NCBI RefSeq assembly: GCF_000376385.1
Contig: NZ_AQWN01000009.1
Location: 1 to 64,000, forward strand
Length of the DNA stretch: 64,000 bases
Origin: Desulfurispora thermophila DSM 16022
Lineage (GTDB): Bacteria; Bacillota; Desulfotomaculia; Desulfotomaculales; Desulfurisporaceae
Direction of reading: 5' to 3'
In this document: positions 8,139 through 15,959 of the stretch, piece by piece
Numbering within the stretch: the stretch's first letter is position 1
Layout of the letters: every line of letters starts with the position of its first letter
Notes under the pieces: generated by a model
What the model was told of the DNA's origin: nothing
The model's input: only the letters and a program-made list of their open reading frames with translations
Database searches by the model: none
Made by a program: the position numbers and the translations under genes

Positions 8139-8170
8139 AATAGCTGTCCGCTAGTAGACAGACAGCTATT
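8139..8170 (-). terminator. Terminator of the SCP2 gene
   Basis: A perfect 10-bp stem (8139-8148 with 8161-8170) is followed on the minus strand by TTTTCTTTTCTTTT. It lies 19 bases after the SCP2 stop. Confidence 0.85.
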
Positions 8171-8188
8171 CAACACACTAGACCAGAA

Positions 8189-8503
8189 CTAACCCAGCAG
8201 GGACTGCAGTTTCATCGCCAACCCCATATCTCCGGCAATTTTAATTTTGCCGCTCATAAAGGCCATCATGGGGTTCAAAGCACCGGACAGCATACTCTTG
8301 AAATCGTCAGCACTCATTGAGATAGTAATGTTGGGGCTATCGGCCTTTCCTTCCGATACAGTAGCAGCTCCATCGTTAAAATTCACATAAAACGCTCCAG
8401 CATCGCCCAGCTCAAATTGAAAAATGGCCGTAGTTCCTTTCATTTTGCTGGGATCGGCAAGCTTGGGCTGCAGGACAGACATAATTTCGTTCACCGCAGA
8501 CAT
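8189..8503 (-). CDS. SCP2 sterol-carrier-domain protein
   Basis: A 104-residue single-domain SCP2 (sterol carrier protein 2) protein. The pattern FQFELGDAGAFYVNFNDG...NITISMSADDFKSMLSG, followed by FMSGKIKIAGDMGLAMKLQSLL, is the SCP2 signature. These domains bind acyl or lipid ligands in a hydrophobic tunnel, and stand-alone bacterial members often sit near fatty-acid genes. ATG 8503 is chosen, with AAGGAGG nine bases upstream. It is monocistronic with its own terminator, and a 28-base palindrome resembling TetR-type fatty-acid regulator sites lies 38 bases upstream of the start. Confidence 0.88.
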   Translation of the reverse strand: MSAVNEIMSVLQPKLADPSKMKGTTAIFQFELGDAGAFYVNFNDGAATVSEGKADSPNITISMSADDFKSMLSGALNPMMAFMSGKIKIAGDMGLAMKLQSLLG

Positions 8504-8540
8504 GCTCAACAACCTCCTTAATTAAGGGTATTTTGTTTGT

Positions 8541-8568
8541 AATCATGAATGAACGCTCATACATGATT
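8541..8568. promoter_or_regulatory. Palindromic operator upstream of the SCP2 gene
   Basis: Arms AATCATGAATGA and TCATACATGATT (11 of 12 positions symmetric) flank the centre ACGC. The core TGAATGA-N4-TCATACA resembles sites of TetR-type FadR repressors of fatty-acid degradation known from Bacillus (TGAATGA-N4-TCATTCA). The regulator is not in this window. Confidence 0.55.
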
Positions 8569-8775
8569 TTTCTAACAGCCTTATATTCTATATATTCAAG
8601 CCAATTCCTGCCTTGCTGCAAATAAATTTTGAATATTTGTATTATTGGGTGGACTCTAACATTGTCTATATTATTAATTGGGGGCAGGAAAAATCCCCAC
8701 TCTTGAGAAATAAATAAATATAAATTATCCATTTGACAAGCGTAAAGGTTATCACAACTCGGGGAGTGAAGGATT

Positions 8776-9621
8776 TTGCGCACCTGGTATATCGAAGATG
8801 CGGGAGGTGGATGTCGGGCTTTTTCCGAAGTACTGGTCCTGGTATCTGAAAAACCCAGAGAAGTATATACCTCTCTCGTACCCTTAACCTGGCAAACCGG
8901 ACAAACCCTGGAAGAAGTTGTACTGGAGCTGGTACTGGAAATGATGTCCAGGGCGGGAGTAACAAAAGAAGATCAAATTCTGGTCTGCTCGGGCAACATC
9001 TTCAACGACTTACACAAATATCTGCAGGAAAACCAGTACAACTGGTCTACAGCCCGCATGGAGGGGTTGGCCCACGAAATAGCCGAACAGGTCTTTTTTG
9101 AGCAAATTGTCAACGCCGGCTTCCCAGCTTATATCAAGCTCACCAGCCGTAATTACCGTGAGTTTTATCAACTGGTGGAAAAATGGGTGCTGGAGAACAA
9201 AAGCCGCCTGCGTTATTTAAAAGACCGCCGGGTCAGGCAAAAGCCAATTGGGAACAAATACTGTTACAAAGCCAACCGCTCCCGCCCACGACACTGCAGT
9301 AAATGCCATTCAAGCATTCTCCCATACACCCCCATGGTTGAATGCCGGATGAACGTCCATGGAAAAAAAGTTCACCGCTACTATCACCCCGAATGCTCAC
9401 CCGTTAAACCCCTTAAAAACAAGCTGGTTACCATAGAGACAACTCTGAATGGACAGCCAACCTGTGGGGTAGTAACAAAGAGCAACCGGGAAGAACGGTG
9501 CACGCTGTGCCAAAAGTCAATCCCGGCCGGCCAGCCCGCTTTTTTTTGCTACAACAATGACCAACTGCTGTCTTTTCATTTATCCTGTTTGAGCATCATG
9601 AATACACCAGCAGAGGCTTGA
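8776..9621 (+). CDS. Hypothetical protein with two C-terminal zinc fingers (281 aa)
   Basis: The first 150 residues form an alpha/beta domain that I do not recognise (it begins RTWYIEDAGGG and includes ILVCSGNIFNDL, possibly a nucleotide- or nuclease-like fold). The C-terminal part is basic and holds two matching CxxC...HxxC fingers: CSKC...YYHPEC and CTLC...FHLSC. The duplication suggests nucleic-acid or protein binding. The start is TTG, preceded by GGGGAGTGAAGG. It overlaps the end of the convergent phosphoesterase gene by 26 bases. The 270 bases upstream hold no other gene, only the SCP2 operator and promoter region. Confidence 0.75.
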   Translation: MRTWYIEDAGGGCRAFSEVLVLVSEKPREVYTSLVPLTWQTGQTLEEVVLELVLEMMSRAGVTKEDQILVCSGNIFNDLHKYLQENQYNWSTARMEGLAHEIAEQVFFEQIVNAGFPAYIKLTSRNYREFYQLVEKWVLENKSRLRYLKDRRVRQKPIGNKYCYKANRSRPRHCSKCHSSILPYTPMVECRMNVHGKKVHRYYHPECSPVKPLKNKLVTIETTLNGQPTCGVVTKSNREERCTLCQKSIPAGQPAFFCYNNDQLLSFHLSCLSIMNTPAEA

Positions 9622-10318
9622 AATGCAGATAATCGGCACTGACCAGGTGGAAATTTATTCCCCAACAGTTGTCCGGTAGACGATACCGGCAGGCGCGCGC
9701 GTGCAGGTGGCCATATACTACTGTGCTGACGGAAAATTTTTGCATTATTTCTATAAATCCACTGTGCTCATGCTTTTCATTAGTAGGCATGTAATGCATC
9801 ATAACAATAATTTTCTTATTCCCTGCGGCAGCGGATTGTAAAGAATTTTCCAACCGGATCAGTTCCCGGCGGTATATTTTCTGATCATTCTCTCCAAATA
9901 CTGCACTATTGGGGCACTGCCAACCTCTTGTACCGCAAATCTGCACTTCACCAAGGTCTATGCTGTCATTTTGAATCACCCTGGTATTGGGTGGCAGAGC
10001 CGCCCTGACTCTGGATAGGCTCTGCCACCAGTAATCGTGATTACCCTGCACCAAAATAATGTTCCCAGGCAATTTTCCCAGGTATTGCATATCGTAAACC
10101 GTTTCTTCCAGACGCATGGCCCAGGAAATATCACCGGGTACCAAAACAACATCCTCGGGCTTGACGATTTTACACCAGTTTTCGTAAATCCGCCTGGGGT
10201 GATCCTGCCAGGCCGGATCCACCTCAGACATGGGCTTGTAAAGAGGAGCCCGCCACTCCTTGGTGTCAGGCGGAGCGGAAAAGGAAAGGTGCAGATCGCT
10301 GATTGCATATATTCTCAT
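9596..10318 (-). CDS. Calcineurin-like metallophosphoesterase
   Basis: A 240-residue metallophosphoesterase with the complete dinuclear metal motif set: SDLH near the start, PGDISW, QGNHD, a histidine in MMHYMP and GHLH near the C-terminus. It resembles bacterial YkoQ/YaeI-type and other small phosphohydrolases, with the substrate unknown. ATG 10318 is used, with a weak AGGGG upstream; a GTG 24 bases upstream is possible. No signal peptide, so cytoplasmic. It is convergent with the zinc-finger gene (26-base overlap). Confidence 0.9.
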   Translation of the reverse strand: MRIYAISDLHLSFSAPPDTKEWRAPLYKPMSEVDPAWQDHPRRIYENWCKIVKPEDVVLVPGDISWAMRLEETVYDMQYLGKLPGNIILVQGNHDYWWQSLSRVRAALPPNTRVIQNDSIDLGEVQICGTRGWQCPNSAVFGENDQKIYRRELIRLENSLQSAAAGNKKIIVMMHYMPTNEKHEHSGFIEIMQKFSVSTVVYGHLHARACRYRLPDNCWGINFHLVSADYLHFKPLLVYS

Positions 10319-10393
10319 TCTATTATTTACCCCTAAAACCACGTTTTTTTCATGGTACCACTTTTAGCCCTCCAATGAAAGGGTGTCTGAGCA

Positions 10394-10588
10394 GTGAATG
10401 AATACAAACTGGTAATTGTGGTGGAAACCAAGGAACACAGTTACATTAGAATGTTTGTCAACAACGTCCTGGTTAACCCCGAAGGGTTGATCCGTTTAAA
10501 ACACTCGGAACTGGATCAACTGTTCAAAGACCTTTTTCGGGGTTCCCGGGGCAAGTGCATTAAGTGCCGCTGCACTCAGGGCAGATAG
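10394..10588 (+). CDS. Small hypothetical protein (64 aa)
   Basis: A 64-residue protein with a beta-rich first half (YKLVIVVETKEHSYIRMFVN), then LIRLKHSELDQLFKDLFRG and a basic tail ending in KCIKCRC. The start is GTG with AAAGGG about ten bases upstream. The last residues hold a possible metal-binding CxxCxC. It lies upstream of the sodium symporter but is separated from it by that gene's own strong promoter. Function not recognised. Confidence 0.6.
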   Translation: MNEYKLVIVVETKEHSYIRMFVNNVLVNPEGLIRLKHSELDQLFKDLFRGSRGKCIKCRCTQGR

Positions 10589-10615
10589 GAACAAACCGAC
10601 AGGTTAATTTATCAA

Positions 10616-10644
10616 TTGACAAGGGGCCTGCATTGCAGTATATT
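10616..10644 (+). promoter_or_regulatory. Promoter of the NSS transporter gene
   Basis: A perfect TTGACA -35 (10616-10621), a 17-base spacer and TATATT -10 (10639-10644) lie 40 bases upstream of the start codon. Confidence 0.8.
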
Positions 10645-10683
10645 GGGCATTGGTTGTCCAAGAAATACTGAGAAAGGCGGAGG

Positions 10684-12078
10684 ATGATGGCAAAATATTC
10701 AGAAATTCAACCCCAGACGAAGCAGGCCCCCCCGAGGGAAGGTTTTACCAGCACACTGGGTGTAATTGCCGCTACTCTGGGCTCAGCCGTTGGCCTTGGT
10801 AATATATGGAAATTTCCTTATATGACCGGTCAGAACGGTGGAGCAGCTTTCCTGTTCATTTATATTGTTTGTGTTACTGTTGTAGGCCTGACCATTATGA
10901 TTTCCGAGTTTATTATCGGCCGGCACGCCGGTGCCGCCACAGTGGGCGCTTACAAAAAACTTGCTCCCGGTAGCAAATGGTATCTGGCTGGCACCAGTAA
11001 TATCCTGGCTGCTTTTTTAATTATGGCCTTTTATACCACCGTTGCCGGGTGGGTATATGCATACGCCTTCCAAGCCATGACCGGCTCTCTATCTTTTTCC
11101 CGGCCGGAGGATTATAAGCTGGCCTTTGCCAGTTTCACAGGTGATCCGTGGCTACCACTGTTCTGGCAATGGATTGCCCTGGCTGTTACGGGCGCAGTAA
11201 TTCTGGCCGGAGTGAAAAATGGGATAGAGCGTATAACCAAGACATTGCTGCCCGTTCTCTTCGTACTGCTCCTGCTCTGCGATGTTCGCGCCCTCACCCT
11301 GGATGGCGCATCAGCAGGACTTGCCTTCTTGTTTAAGCCCGACTTCAGCAAGATAACCGGCGTTACCATCCTTTTGGCCCTCGGACTTTCCTTTTTTAAA
11401 CTGTCTGTGGGCATGGGCACCATGACCACCTATGGCAGCTATATAGACAAGAATCAAAACTTGATTTCTACTGCTGCCAAAGTGATGTTTTCCGATACCC
11501 TGGTTTCCATCCTGGCCGGGATAGCCATTTTTCCCGCTGTGTTTGCCTTCGGGTTTCAGCCCGATGCCGGCCCGTCTCTGTTGTTTCTGACCATTCCAAT
11601 GGTCTTTAGCTCCATGCCTTTAGGACAGCTTTTCCTGGCCATGTTTTTTGTGCTTACGGCCATTGCCGCTACAGGCGCCATGATTTCGCTTTTAGAAGTG
11701 CCGGTTTCTTACTTATGCGAAGAAAGGAAGTGGCCGCGTTGGCAGGCAACCGCTGCCAGCGTTCTGGGCATTGCTCTACTGGGTAGCACAGCCACCCTGT
11801 CCACCAGCACATTGAGCAACTTTACTCTATTTGGTAAAACCATGTTTGATCTATTCGACTTCGCATCCTCAAATATTCTATTGCCTGCCGGCGGTATTGC
11901 TATTGCCATCTTTGTCAGCCGGGTACTGAGTACAAAAGTGATTTTTGCCGAAGCTACCAACAACGGCCAGCTGAAAAACCACCGCCTGGTGACCGCTTAT
12001 TACTTCAGCGTGCGCTACCTGGCCCCAATTGCCATAGCAATTATTTTGCTGAATAGCCTGGGGCTGGTTAAGCTCTAG
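10684..12078 (+). CDS. Sodium-dependent NSS/SNF-family transporter
   Basis: A 464-residue integral membrane protein of the neurotransmitter:sodium symporter family (LeuT/MhsT/TnaT group), which imports amino acids or related solutes with sodium. The family signature GSAVGLGNIWKFPY (TM1, with the unwound sodium and substrate site) and the NGGAAF segment are intact. About 11 hydrophobic helices can be counted, fewer than the 12 of eukaryotic members and usual for bacterial ones. The ATG at 10684 abuts GGCGGAGG, so the next ATG (10687) may be the true start. It has its own promoter and a bidirectional terminator. Confidence 0.93.
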   Translation: MMAKYSEIQPQTKQAPPREGFTSTLGVIAATLGSAVGLGNIWKFPYMTGQNGGAAFLFIYIVCVTVVGLTIMISEFIIGRHAGAATVGAYKKLAPGSKWYLAGTSNILAAFLIMAFYTTVAGWVYAYAFQAMTGSLSFSRPEDYKLAFASFTGDPWLPLFWQWIALAVTGAVILAGVKNGIERITKTLLPVLFVLLLLCDVRALTLDGASAGLAFLFKPDFSKITGVTILLALGLSFFKLSVGMGTMTTYGSYIDKNQNLISTAAKVMFSDTLVSILAGIAIFPAVFAFGFQPDAGPSLLFLTIPMVFSSMPLGQLFLAMFFVLTAIAATGAMISLLEVPVSYLCEERKWPRWQATAASVLGIALLGSTATLSTSTLSNFTLFGKTMFDLFDFASSNILLPAGGIAIAIFVSRVLSTKVIFAEATNNGQLKNHRLVTAYYFSVRYLAPIAIAIILLNSLGLVKL

Positions 12079-12102
12079 TAAATAATTTCCAGATTTGCAT
12101 AT

Positions 12103-12139
12103 AAAGAACCCGGCACGACAGAACAGTGCCGGGTTCTTT
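12103..12139. terminator. Bidirectional terminator
   Basis: A perfect 14-bp stem (12103-12116 with 12126-12139, loop of 9) sits between the transporter and the convergent DUF2680 gene. Confidence 0.85.
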
Positions 12140-12168
12140 ATACTTTATACTTTTGGATATTGAGTTAA

Positions 12169-12525
12169 TTAGCGCTGCACACTTCCAGTAGCAGGAGCTT
12201 GGTTTTGCCAGAAACCGCCTCCCCAGCGGCCCATGCCCATACCGCGCCACATGCCCATACCGCCTGCCCGCGGTCCACCCAGCGGGCAAACAAAGCCGTT
12301 CTGGGCATGGAACTGGTACATCTGGTCGAAGTGTTGTTTTAACGCCTCACCTTGCTCCTTGCTCAACCGGCCGTCCTTTACCGCCTGGTCCACGTAAGCC
12401 TTTTTGGCATTAAACATTTGTTCAAACCATGCTTTGGCACTGTTTGTGGTGTCGGCGGCAAATGCCGGAATGGCCAGCGCAGCGACCAGAGCGATTAACA
12501 CCACGACTCCCAATATTCTTTTCAT
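12169..12525 (-). CDS. Secreted DUF2680-family protein
   Basis: A 118-residue exported protein. It has a classic signal peptide (MKR, hydrophobic core, cleavage after AIPAFA near residue 23). A helical DUF2680 domain with KAYVDQAVKDGRLSKEQG follows, then a low-complexity tail rich in Gly, Met, Trp and Arg (about residues 84-108). The family is common in Peptococcaceae and Clostridia and has no established function. The Met/Trp-rich tail could bind metal or membrane, but that is speculation. ATG with GGAGGTGTGAGGC upstream. Monocistronic. Confidence 0.82.
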   Translation of the reverse strand: MKRILGVVVLIALVAALAIPAFAADTTNSAKAWFEQMFNAKKAYVDQAVKDGRLSKEQGEALKQHFDQMYQFHAQNGFVCPLGGPRAGGMGMWRGMGMGRWGGGFWQNQAPATGSVQR

Positions 12526-12707
12526 GCCTCACACCTCCTTGGTTTTATTTGCCCTTAGTATAGCAATCTATTGTGACAACAAAAGCACGCCTTTGTCACA
12601 GTTTTGTTACAAAATAATTTTCCTAATAATTGTTGACATATCTACCTGACAGTGCAAATATATTTATAGTTAGGAATCATTATTATTTACAACAAGAGGG
12701 AGTTAAT

Positions 12708-13139
12708 ATGCCGGAAGCAAATCAGTTTTTTAGAAGACTCAAACAACATGGCTATAAAATCACTCCACAGCGCCAGGCCATACTACAATGCCTGTTGGAT
12801 AACCCGGGGCATCACAGCGCAGAAGAAATACACCAGATAATTAAAACTCACTACCCCCACATCAGCCTGGACACTGTTTATCGCAACCTGCACACCATGG
12901 TTGCCCTGGGTCTGGTAATCGCTCTAAATTTTGCTGACGGAAGAAACCGTTACGAACTTGCCACGGAAGAACATCACCACCACCTCATTTGCCTCTCCTG
13001 CGGGCAATCAGAGCAAATAGACTTTTGCCCGCTAAGTTACATGGCAGATACCATCAGCAGAGAGAGAAACTTTACCATTTGCAAGCACAGCTTCGAGATC
13101 TACGGCTATTGCCATAACTGCCGGCAAAACCAAAAATAA
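12708..13139 (+). CDS. Fur-family metalloregulator, probably of the znu operon
   Basis: A 143-residue Fur/Zur/PerR-type repressor. An N-terminal winged helix (KITPQRQAILQCL...SLDTVYRNLHTM) binds DNA. The C-terminal part has EEHHHHLICLSCG, with structural zinc cysteines at 95/98 and 135/138. The metal specificity cannot be read directly, but the gene directly precedes a znuACB-type uptake operon 19 bases away, so a zinc (Zur) or manganese regulator is likely. ATG 12708 follows AGAGGGAG. The upstream 170 bases are AT-rich and contain TTGACA at about 12634; no clear Fur box is visible there. Confidence 0.9.
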   Translation: MPEANQFFRRLKQHGYKITPQRQAILQCLLDNPGHHSAEEIHQIIKTHYPHISLDTVYRNLHTMVALGLVIALNFADGRNRYELATEEHHHHLICLSCGQSEQIDFCPLSYMADTISRERNFTICKHSFEIYGYCHNCRQNQK

Positions 13140-13158
13140 GACGGGGAGGGAAAGATCA

Positions 13159-14139
13159 GTGCCCAACAACAAGCGGTTGGGAATATTTCTGTTGGGAATA
13201 TTTCTTCTGACTGTATCTATTTTATTTTTAACAGCGGGTTGCATTGGTAATACTGAACAAAAGACTATCGCCACCCGGGAAGACTCCGCCGAGCGAATTG
13301 TTGTCTTTACGACTATATTCCCACTTTACGATTTTGCATCCCAGGTTGGCCGGGACAAGGTAGAGGTAATCAACATCATGCCTCCCGGTGTGGAACCACA
13401 CCACTGGGAACCCAAACCCGCCGATCTGGCAGGCATGCAAAAAGCGAATGTATTTATTTACTGTGGCGCCGGACTGGAAGGTTGGGTGGAAAACACTTTA
13501 CAAAGCTTGCAACAAAAAAACCTGGTTGTTGTTGATGCCAGCCGGGGCATCAACCTGATTGACGCAGCCGGAGAAGAAAGTCATGACCCTAAAGACACCC
13601 ATCTAGAGAAAAAGGATCCGCACATTTGGTTGGATCCGGTAAATGCATCGGTAATGGTGGACAATATTCTCCAGGGTCTTTGCCAGGCCAGCCCGCAAAA
13701 CGCAGCATTTTTTCAAGCCAACGCCAACCAATATAAAGAAAAATTGGCCGAACTGGACAGCGCCTTCCGCCAACTGGGACAGCAGGCCAGGGTTAAACAC
13801 TTCGTCACTTCACATGCTGCTTTTGGCTACCTGGCAAAACGCTATGGCTTAACCCAAATCCCACTGCGGGGCCTGAGTGCCGACAGTGAACCAACCCCCA
13901 AAACCATGATGCAGGTCGCCCAACAGGTAAAGAAATTAAAGATAAAACACATTTTTTTTGAAAATTTAATCAGTCCCCAGGCTTCCCAGGCTCTGGCCCG
14001 GGAAACTGGCGCTACCACGCTGGTGCTACACCCGCTGGCCAATTTGACACGAGAGGAATTTGCCGCCCGCAAAAGCTATCTGGACATAATGCAGGAAAAC
14101 CTGCACAATCTTCAAATTGCTTTGCAAGCACGCCAATGA
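13159..14139 (+). CDS. znuA: Metal ABC transporter substrate-binding lipoprotein (ZnuA/AdcA-type)
   Basis: A 326-residue cluster A-I solute-binding lipoprotein. The signal peptide ends in the lipobox LTAGC, so it is anchored outside the membrane. Metal-ligand segments are recognisable: PHHWEP (first His), DPHIWLDP, SHAAFGYLAKRYGL and the C-terminal ENLISPQ and ETGA region. The flexible loop ahead of DPHIWLDP (HDPKDTHLEKKDPH) is short and only mildly His-rich; long His loops are typical of zinc rather than manganese members. GTG start after GGGGAGGG. Second gene of the fur-znuA-znuC-znuB operon. Confidence 0.9.
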   Translation: MPNNKRLGIFLLGIFLLTVSILFLTAGCIGNTEQKTIATREDSAERIVVFTTIFPLYDFASQVGRDKVEVINIMPPGVEPHHWEPKPADLAGMQKANVFIYCGAGLEGWVENTLQSLQQKNLVVVDASRGINLIDAAGEESHDPKDTHLEKKDPHIWLDPVNASVMVDNILQGLCQASPQNAAFFQANANQYKEKLAELDSAFRQLGQQARVKHFVTSHAAFGYLAKRYGLTQIPLRGLSADSEPTPKTMMQVAQQVKKLKIKHIFFENLISPQASQALARETGATTLVLHPLANLTREEFAARKSYLDIMQENLHNLQIALQARQ

Positions 14140-14167
14140 AAAGTTATGCTACAGGTGGTTAATAAAA

Positions 14168-14920
14168 ATGACAACGCAACCAGTTGTATCCCTGCAAAAA
14201 GTATCTTTCAGTTACGGCTGTCATCCTGTATTAGAAGATATCACCCTGACGGTTAATCAGGGAGAGGCCGTAGCTATCACCGGTCCCAATGGAAGTGGTA
14301 AAACAACTTTGCTCAAACTGCTGATGGGACAGCTCAAGCCCCAGTGCGGCAAAATAGAGATATGCGGCCTACCGGCTTTACAGGCCACAGGCCGCGCATT
14401 AACCGGCTATGTACCACAAAAAGCGACTAATTTTAATCTGCAATTTCCGGCCAGTGTCCTGGAAGTAGTCCTGACCGGCCGCACAGCCCGTAAAAAGCTC
14501 TGGACCAGACTTCGGGAGGCAGATTACCAGATAGCGCTGGAAGCCCTGGACAAAGTAGGACTAAAACATCTGAGCCGGCATTTGTTGAGCAGTCTTTCCG
14601 GAGGACAGCAGCAGCGTGTGTTTATCGCCCGCGCCCTGGCCCAACAACCCCGCATCCTGCTGTTGGATGAACCCAGTGTCGGTCTGGATGCCGCTAGTTT
14701 ACACAGCTTATGCCGGTTGCTGGACGAGCTGCGCCGCGAACAACAACTCACACTGTTCATAGTAACCCACGAGCCGGCCCTGATCACCCAGGTTGCCACA
14801 CGGCAGGTCTGCTTGAACCTGCACGTCTGTTCCTGCCAAAATTCGTCCAGGGAACAGGAGCAGCTTTCTTATTTAAACTGCCCTCGCTTTTTACCCCTTT
14901 ACAATAGCAGCAAGGCCTGA
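14168..14920 (+). CDS. znuC: Metal ABC transporter ATPase
   Basis: A 250-residue ABC ATPase that powers import of the metal captured by the upstream lipoprotein. Walker A GPNGSGKTT (39-47), signature LSGGQQQR, Walker B ILLLDEP and the H-loop THEP are all present. The last 35 residues, after the usual end of the domain, contain three cysteines (CSC and LNC), which may be a small extra metal-sensing tail or simply drift. ATG 14168 is used, 28 bases after the znuA stop, with AGGTGG upstream. Confidence 0.92.
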   Translation: MTTQPVVSLQKVSFSYGCHPVLEDITLTVNQGEAVAITGPNGSGKTTLLKLLMGQLKPQCGKIEICGLPALQATGRALTGYVPQKATNFNLQFPASVLEVVLTGRTARKKLWTRLREADYQIALEALDKVGLKHLSRHLLSSLSGGQQQRVFIARALAQQPRILLLDEPSVGLDAASLHSLCRLLDELRREQQLTLFIVTHEPALITQVATRQVCLNLHVCSCQNSSREQEQLSYLNCPRFLPLYNSSKA

Positions 14921-14936
14921 AGGATGGTGGCTTACG

Positions 14937-15770
14937 GTGTCCATACTGACTTATGAATTTATGCAACATGCCCTTCTGGCCGGCTTTATCTGCGCCATTA
15001 TCTGCCCGGCGGCAGGGCTTTTCATTACCCTGCGCCGCCTCTCATTGCTGGCCGATGCCCTGTCCCACATCTGCCTGGCCGGAGTGGCGGCTGGACTATT
15101 AGCCGGCTTTTCCCCGCTCTTCACTGCAGGAGCATTTGCTGTTGGTGGCGCTTTGGGACTGGAAATGCTGCGCGAAAAATACAGGCACCATGCCGAACTG
15201 GCTATTGCCATCATGCTTTCCGCCGGCATGGCGGTAGGAGCCATTCTACTCAGCTGGGGACAGGGTCTAAATGCCAATGTGATGAGTTACCTTTTCGGTA
15301 GTATCATCACAATAAGTATGAGCGATTTAAAATTAATGCTTTTGTTCAGCCTGCCCGTACTCATGCTAATTTATTTTTTTTGGGACCAGTTGTTTTTTAT
15401 CACTTTTGATGAGGAAAACGCCCGCCTAACCGGACTGCCGGTACGCACCCTGAACATTGCTTTCACTTCGCTCACAGCACTCACCGTTGCCGCCGCTATT
15501 CGACTGGTGGGCATCCTGCTGGTTTCATCTTTAATGGTACTGCCGGTGGCTTCAGCCATGCAACTGGCTGGCAGTTTCCGGCAGGCAATGTTTCAATCCG
15601 TGCTGTTTGCTCAGATCTCCGTCTTGGCCGGACTTCTCTTTTCTTTCCATTTCAATCTAGCACCAGGTGGTACCATCATCTTGTGTGCCATCTCCATGCT
15701 GCTCGGTACTCTTTACATCAAGCACAACCGTAGTAAAAGCAAAAGCAATATTACTACCAAACAAGCTTAA
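14937..15770 (+). CDS. znuB: Metal ABC transporter permease
   Basis: A 277-residue ABC-3 family permease with about eight hydrophobic helices. GFICAIICPAAGLFITLRR at the N-terminus and LRRLSLLADALSH are typical of the ZnuB/MntB/AdcB family. It forms the membrane channel for the metal. The start is GTG after AAGGATGG, 16 bases after the ATPase gene. The short cytoplasmic C-terminus is basic (HNRSKSKSN). An intrinsic terminator closes the operon. Confidence 0.92.
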   Translation: MSILTYEFMQHALLAGFICAIICPAAGLFITLRRLSLLADALSHICLAGVAAGLLAGFSPLFTAGAFAVGGALGLEMLREKYRHHAELAIAIMLSAGMAVGAILLSWGQGLNANVMSYLFGSIITISMSDLKLMLLFSLPVLMLIYFFWDQLFFITFDEENARLTGLPVRTLNIAFTSLTALTVAAAIRLVGILLVSSLMVLPVASAMQLAGSFRQAMFQSVLFAQISVLAGLLFSFHFNLAPGGTIILCAISMLLGTLYIKHNRSKSKSNITTKQA

Positions 15771-15782
15771 GCTTGAACCTTT

Positions 15783-15817
15783 GCCCCGCTCGCTATTTTG
15801 CCCAGTGGGGCTTTTTT
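15783..15817 (+). terminator. Terminator of the fur-znuACB operon
   Basis: A GCCCCGCT...AGTGGGGC stem (one mismatch) is followed by six T residues. Confidence 0.85.
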
Positions 15818-15899
15818 ATAGATAATGATTAGCCATTCAATGTAATGACAAACTGTTCACTGTTAATTATTGACCAATTAATAAAAAAGTATTTAATTG

Positions 15900-15929
15900 C
15901 TAATAATTCTGAATATAATTAATTATTAG
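15900..15929. promoter_or_regulatory. Inverted repeat overlapping the acs promoter region
   Basis: CTAATAATT (15900-15908) and AATTATTAG (15921-15929) are perfect 9-bp arms with a 12-base spacer that includes a TATAAT box (15914-15919). A protein bound here would cover the probable -10 element of the acyl-CoA synthetase gene. Confidence 0.45.
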
Positions 15930-15959
15930 ATTATTGTACGCAAAGGGGAGATGGGTTGT

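Noticed and set aside
12610-12700. Fur or Zur box in the promoter of the Fur-family gene
   Set aside because: The AT-rich sequence gives only poor matches to 7-1-7 or 19-base consensus sites.
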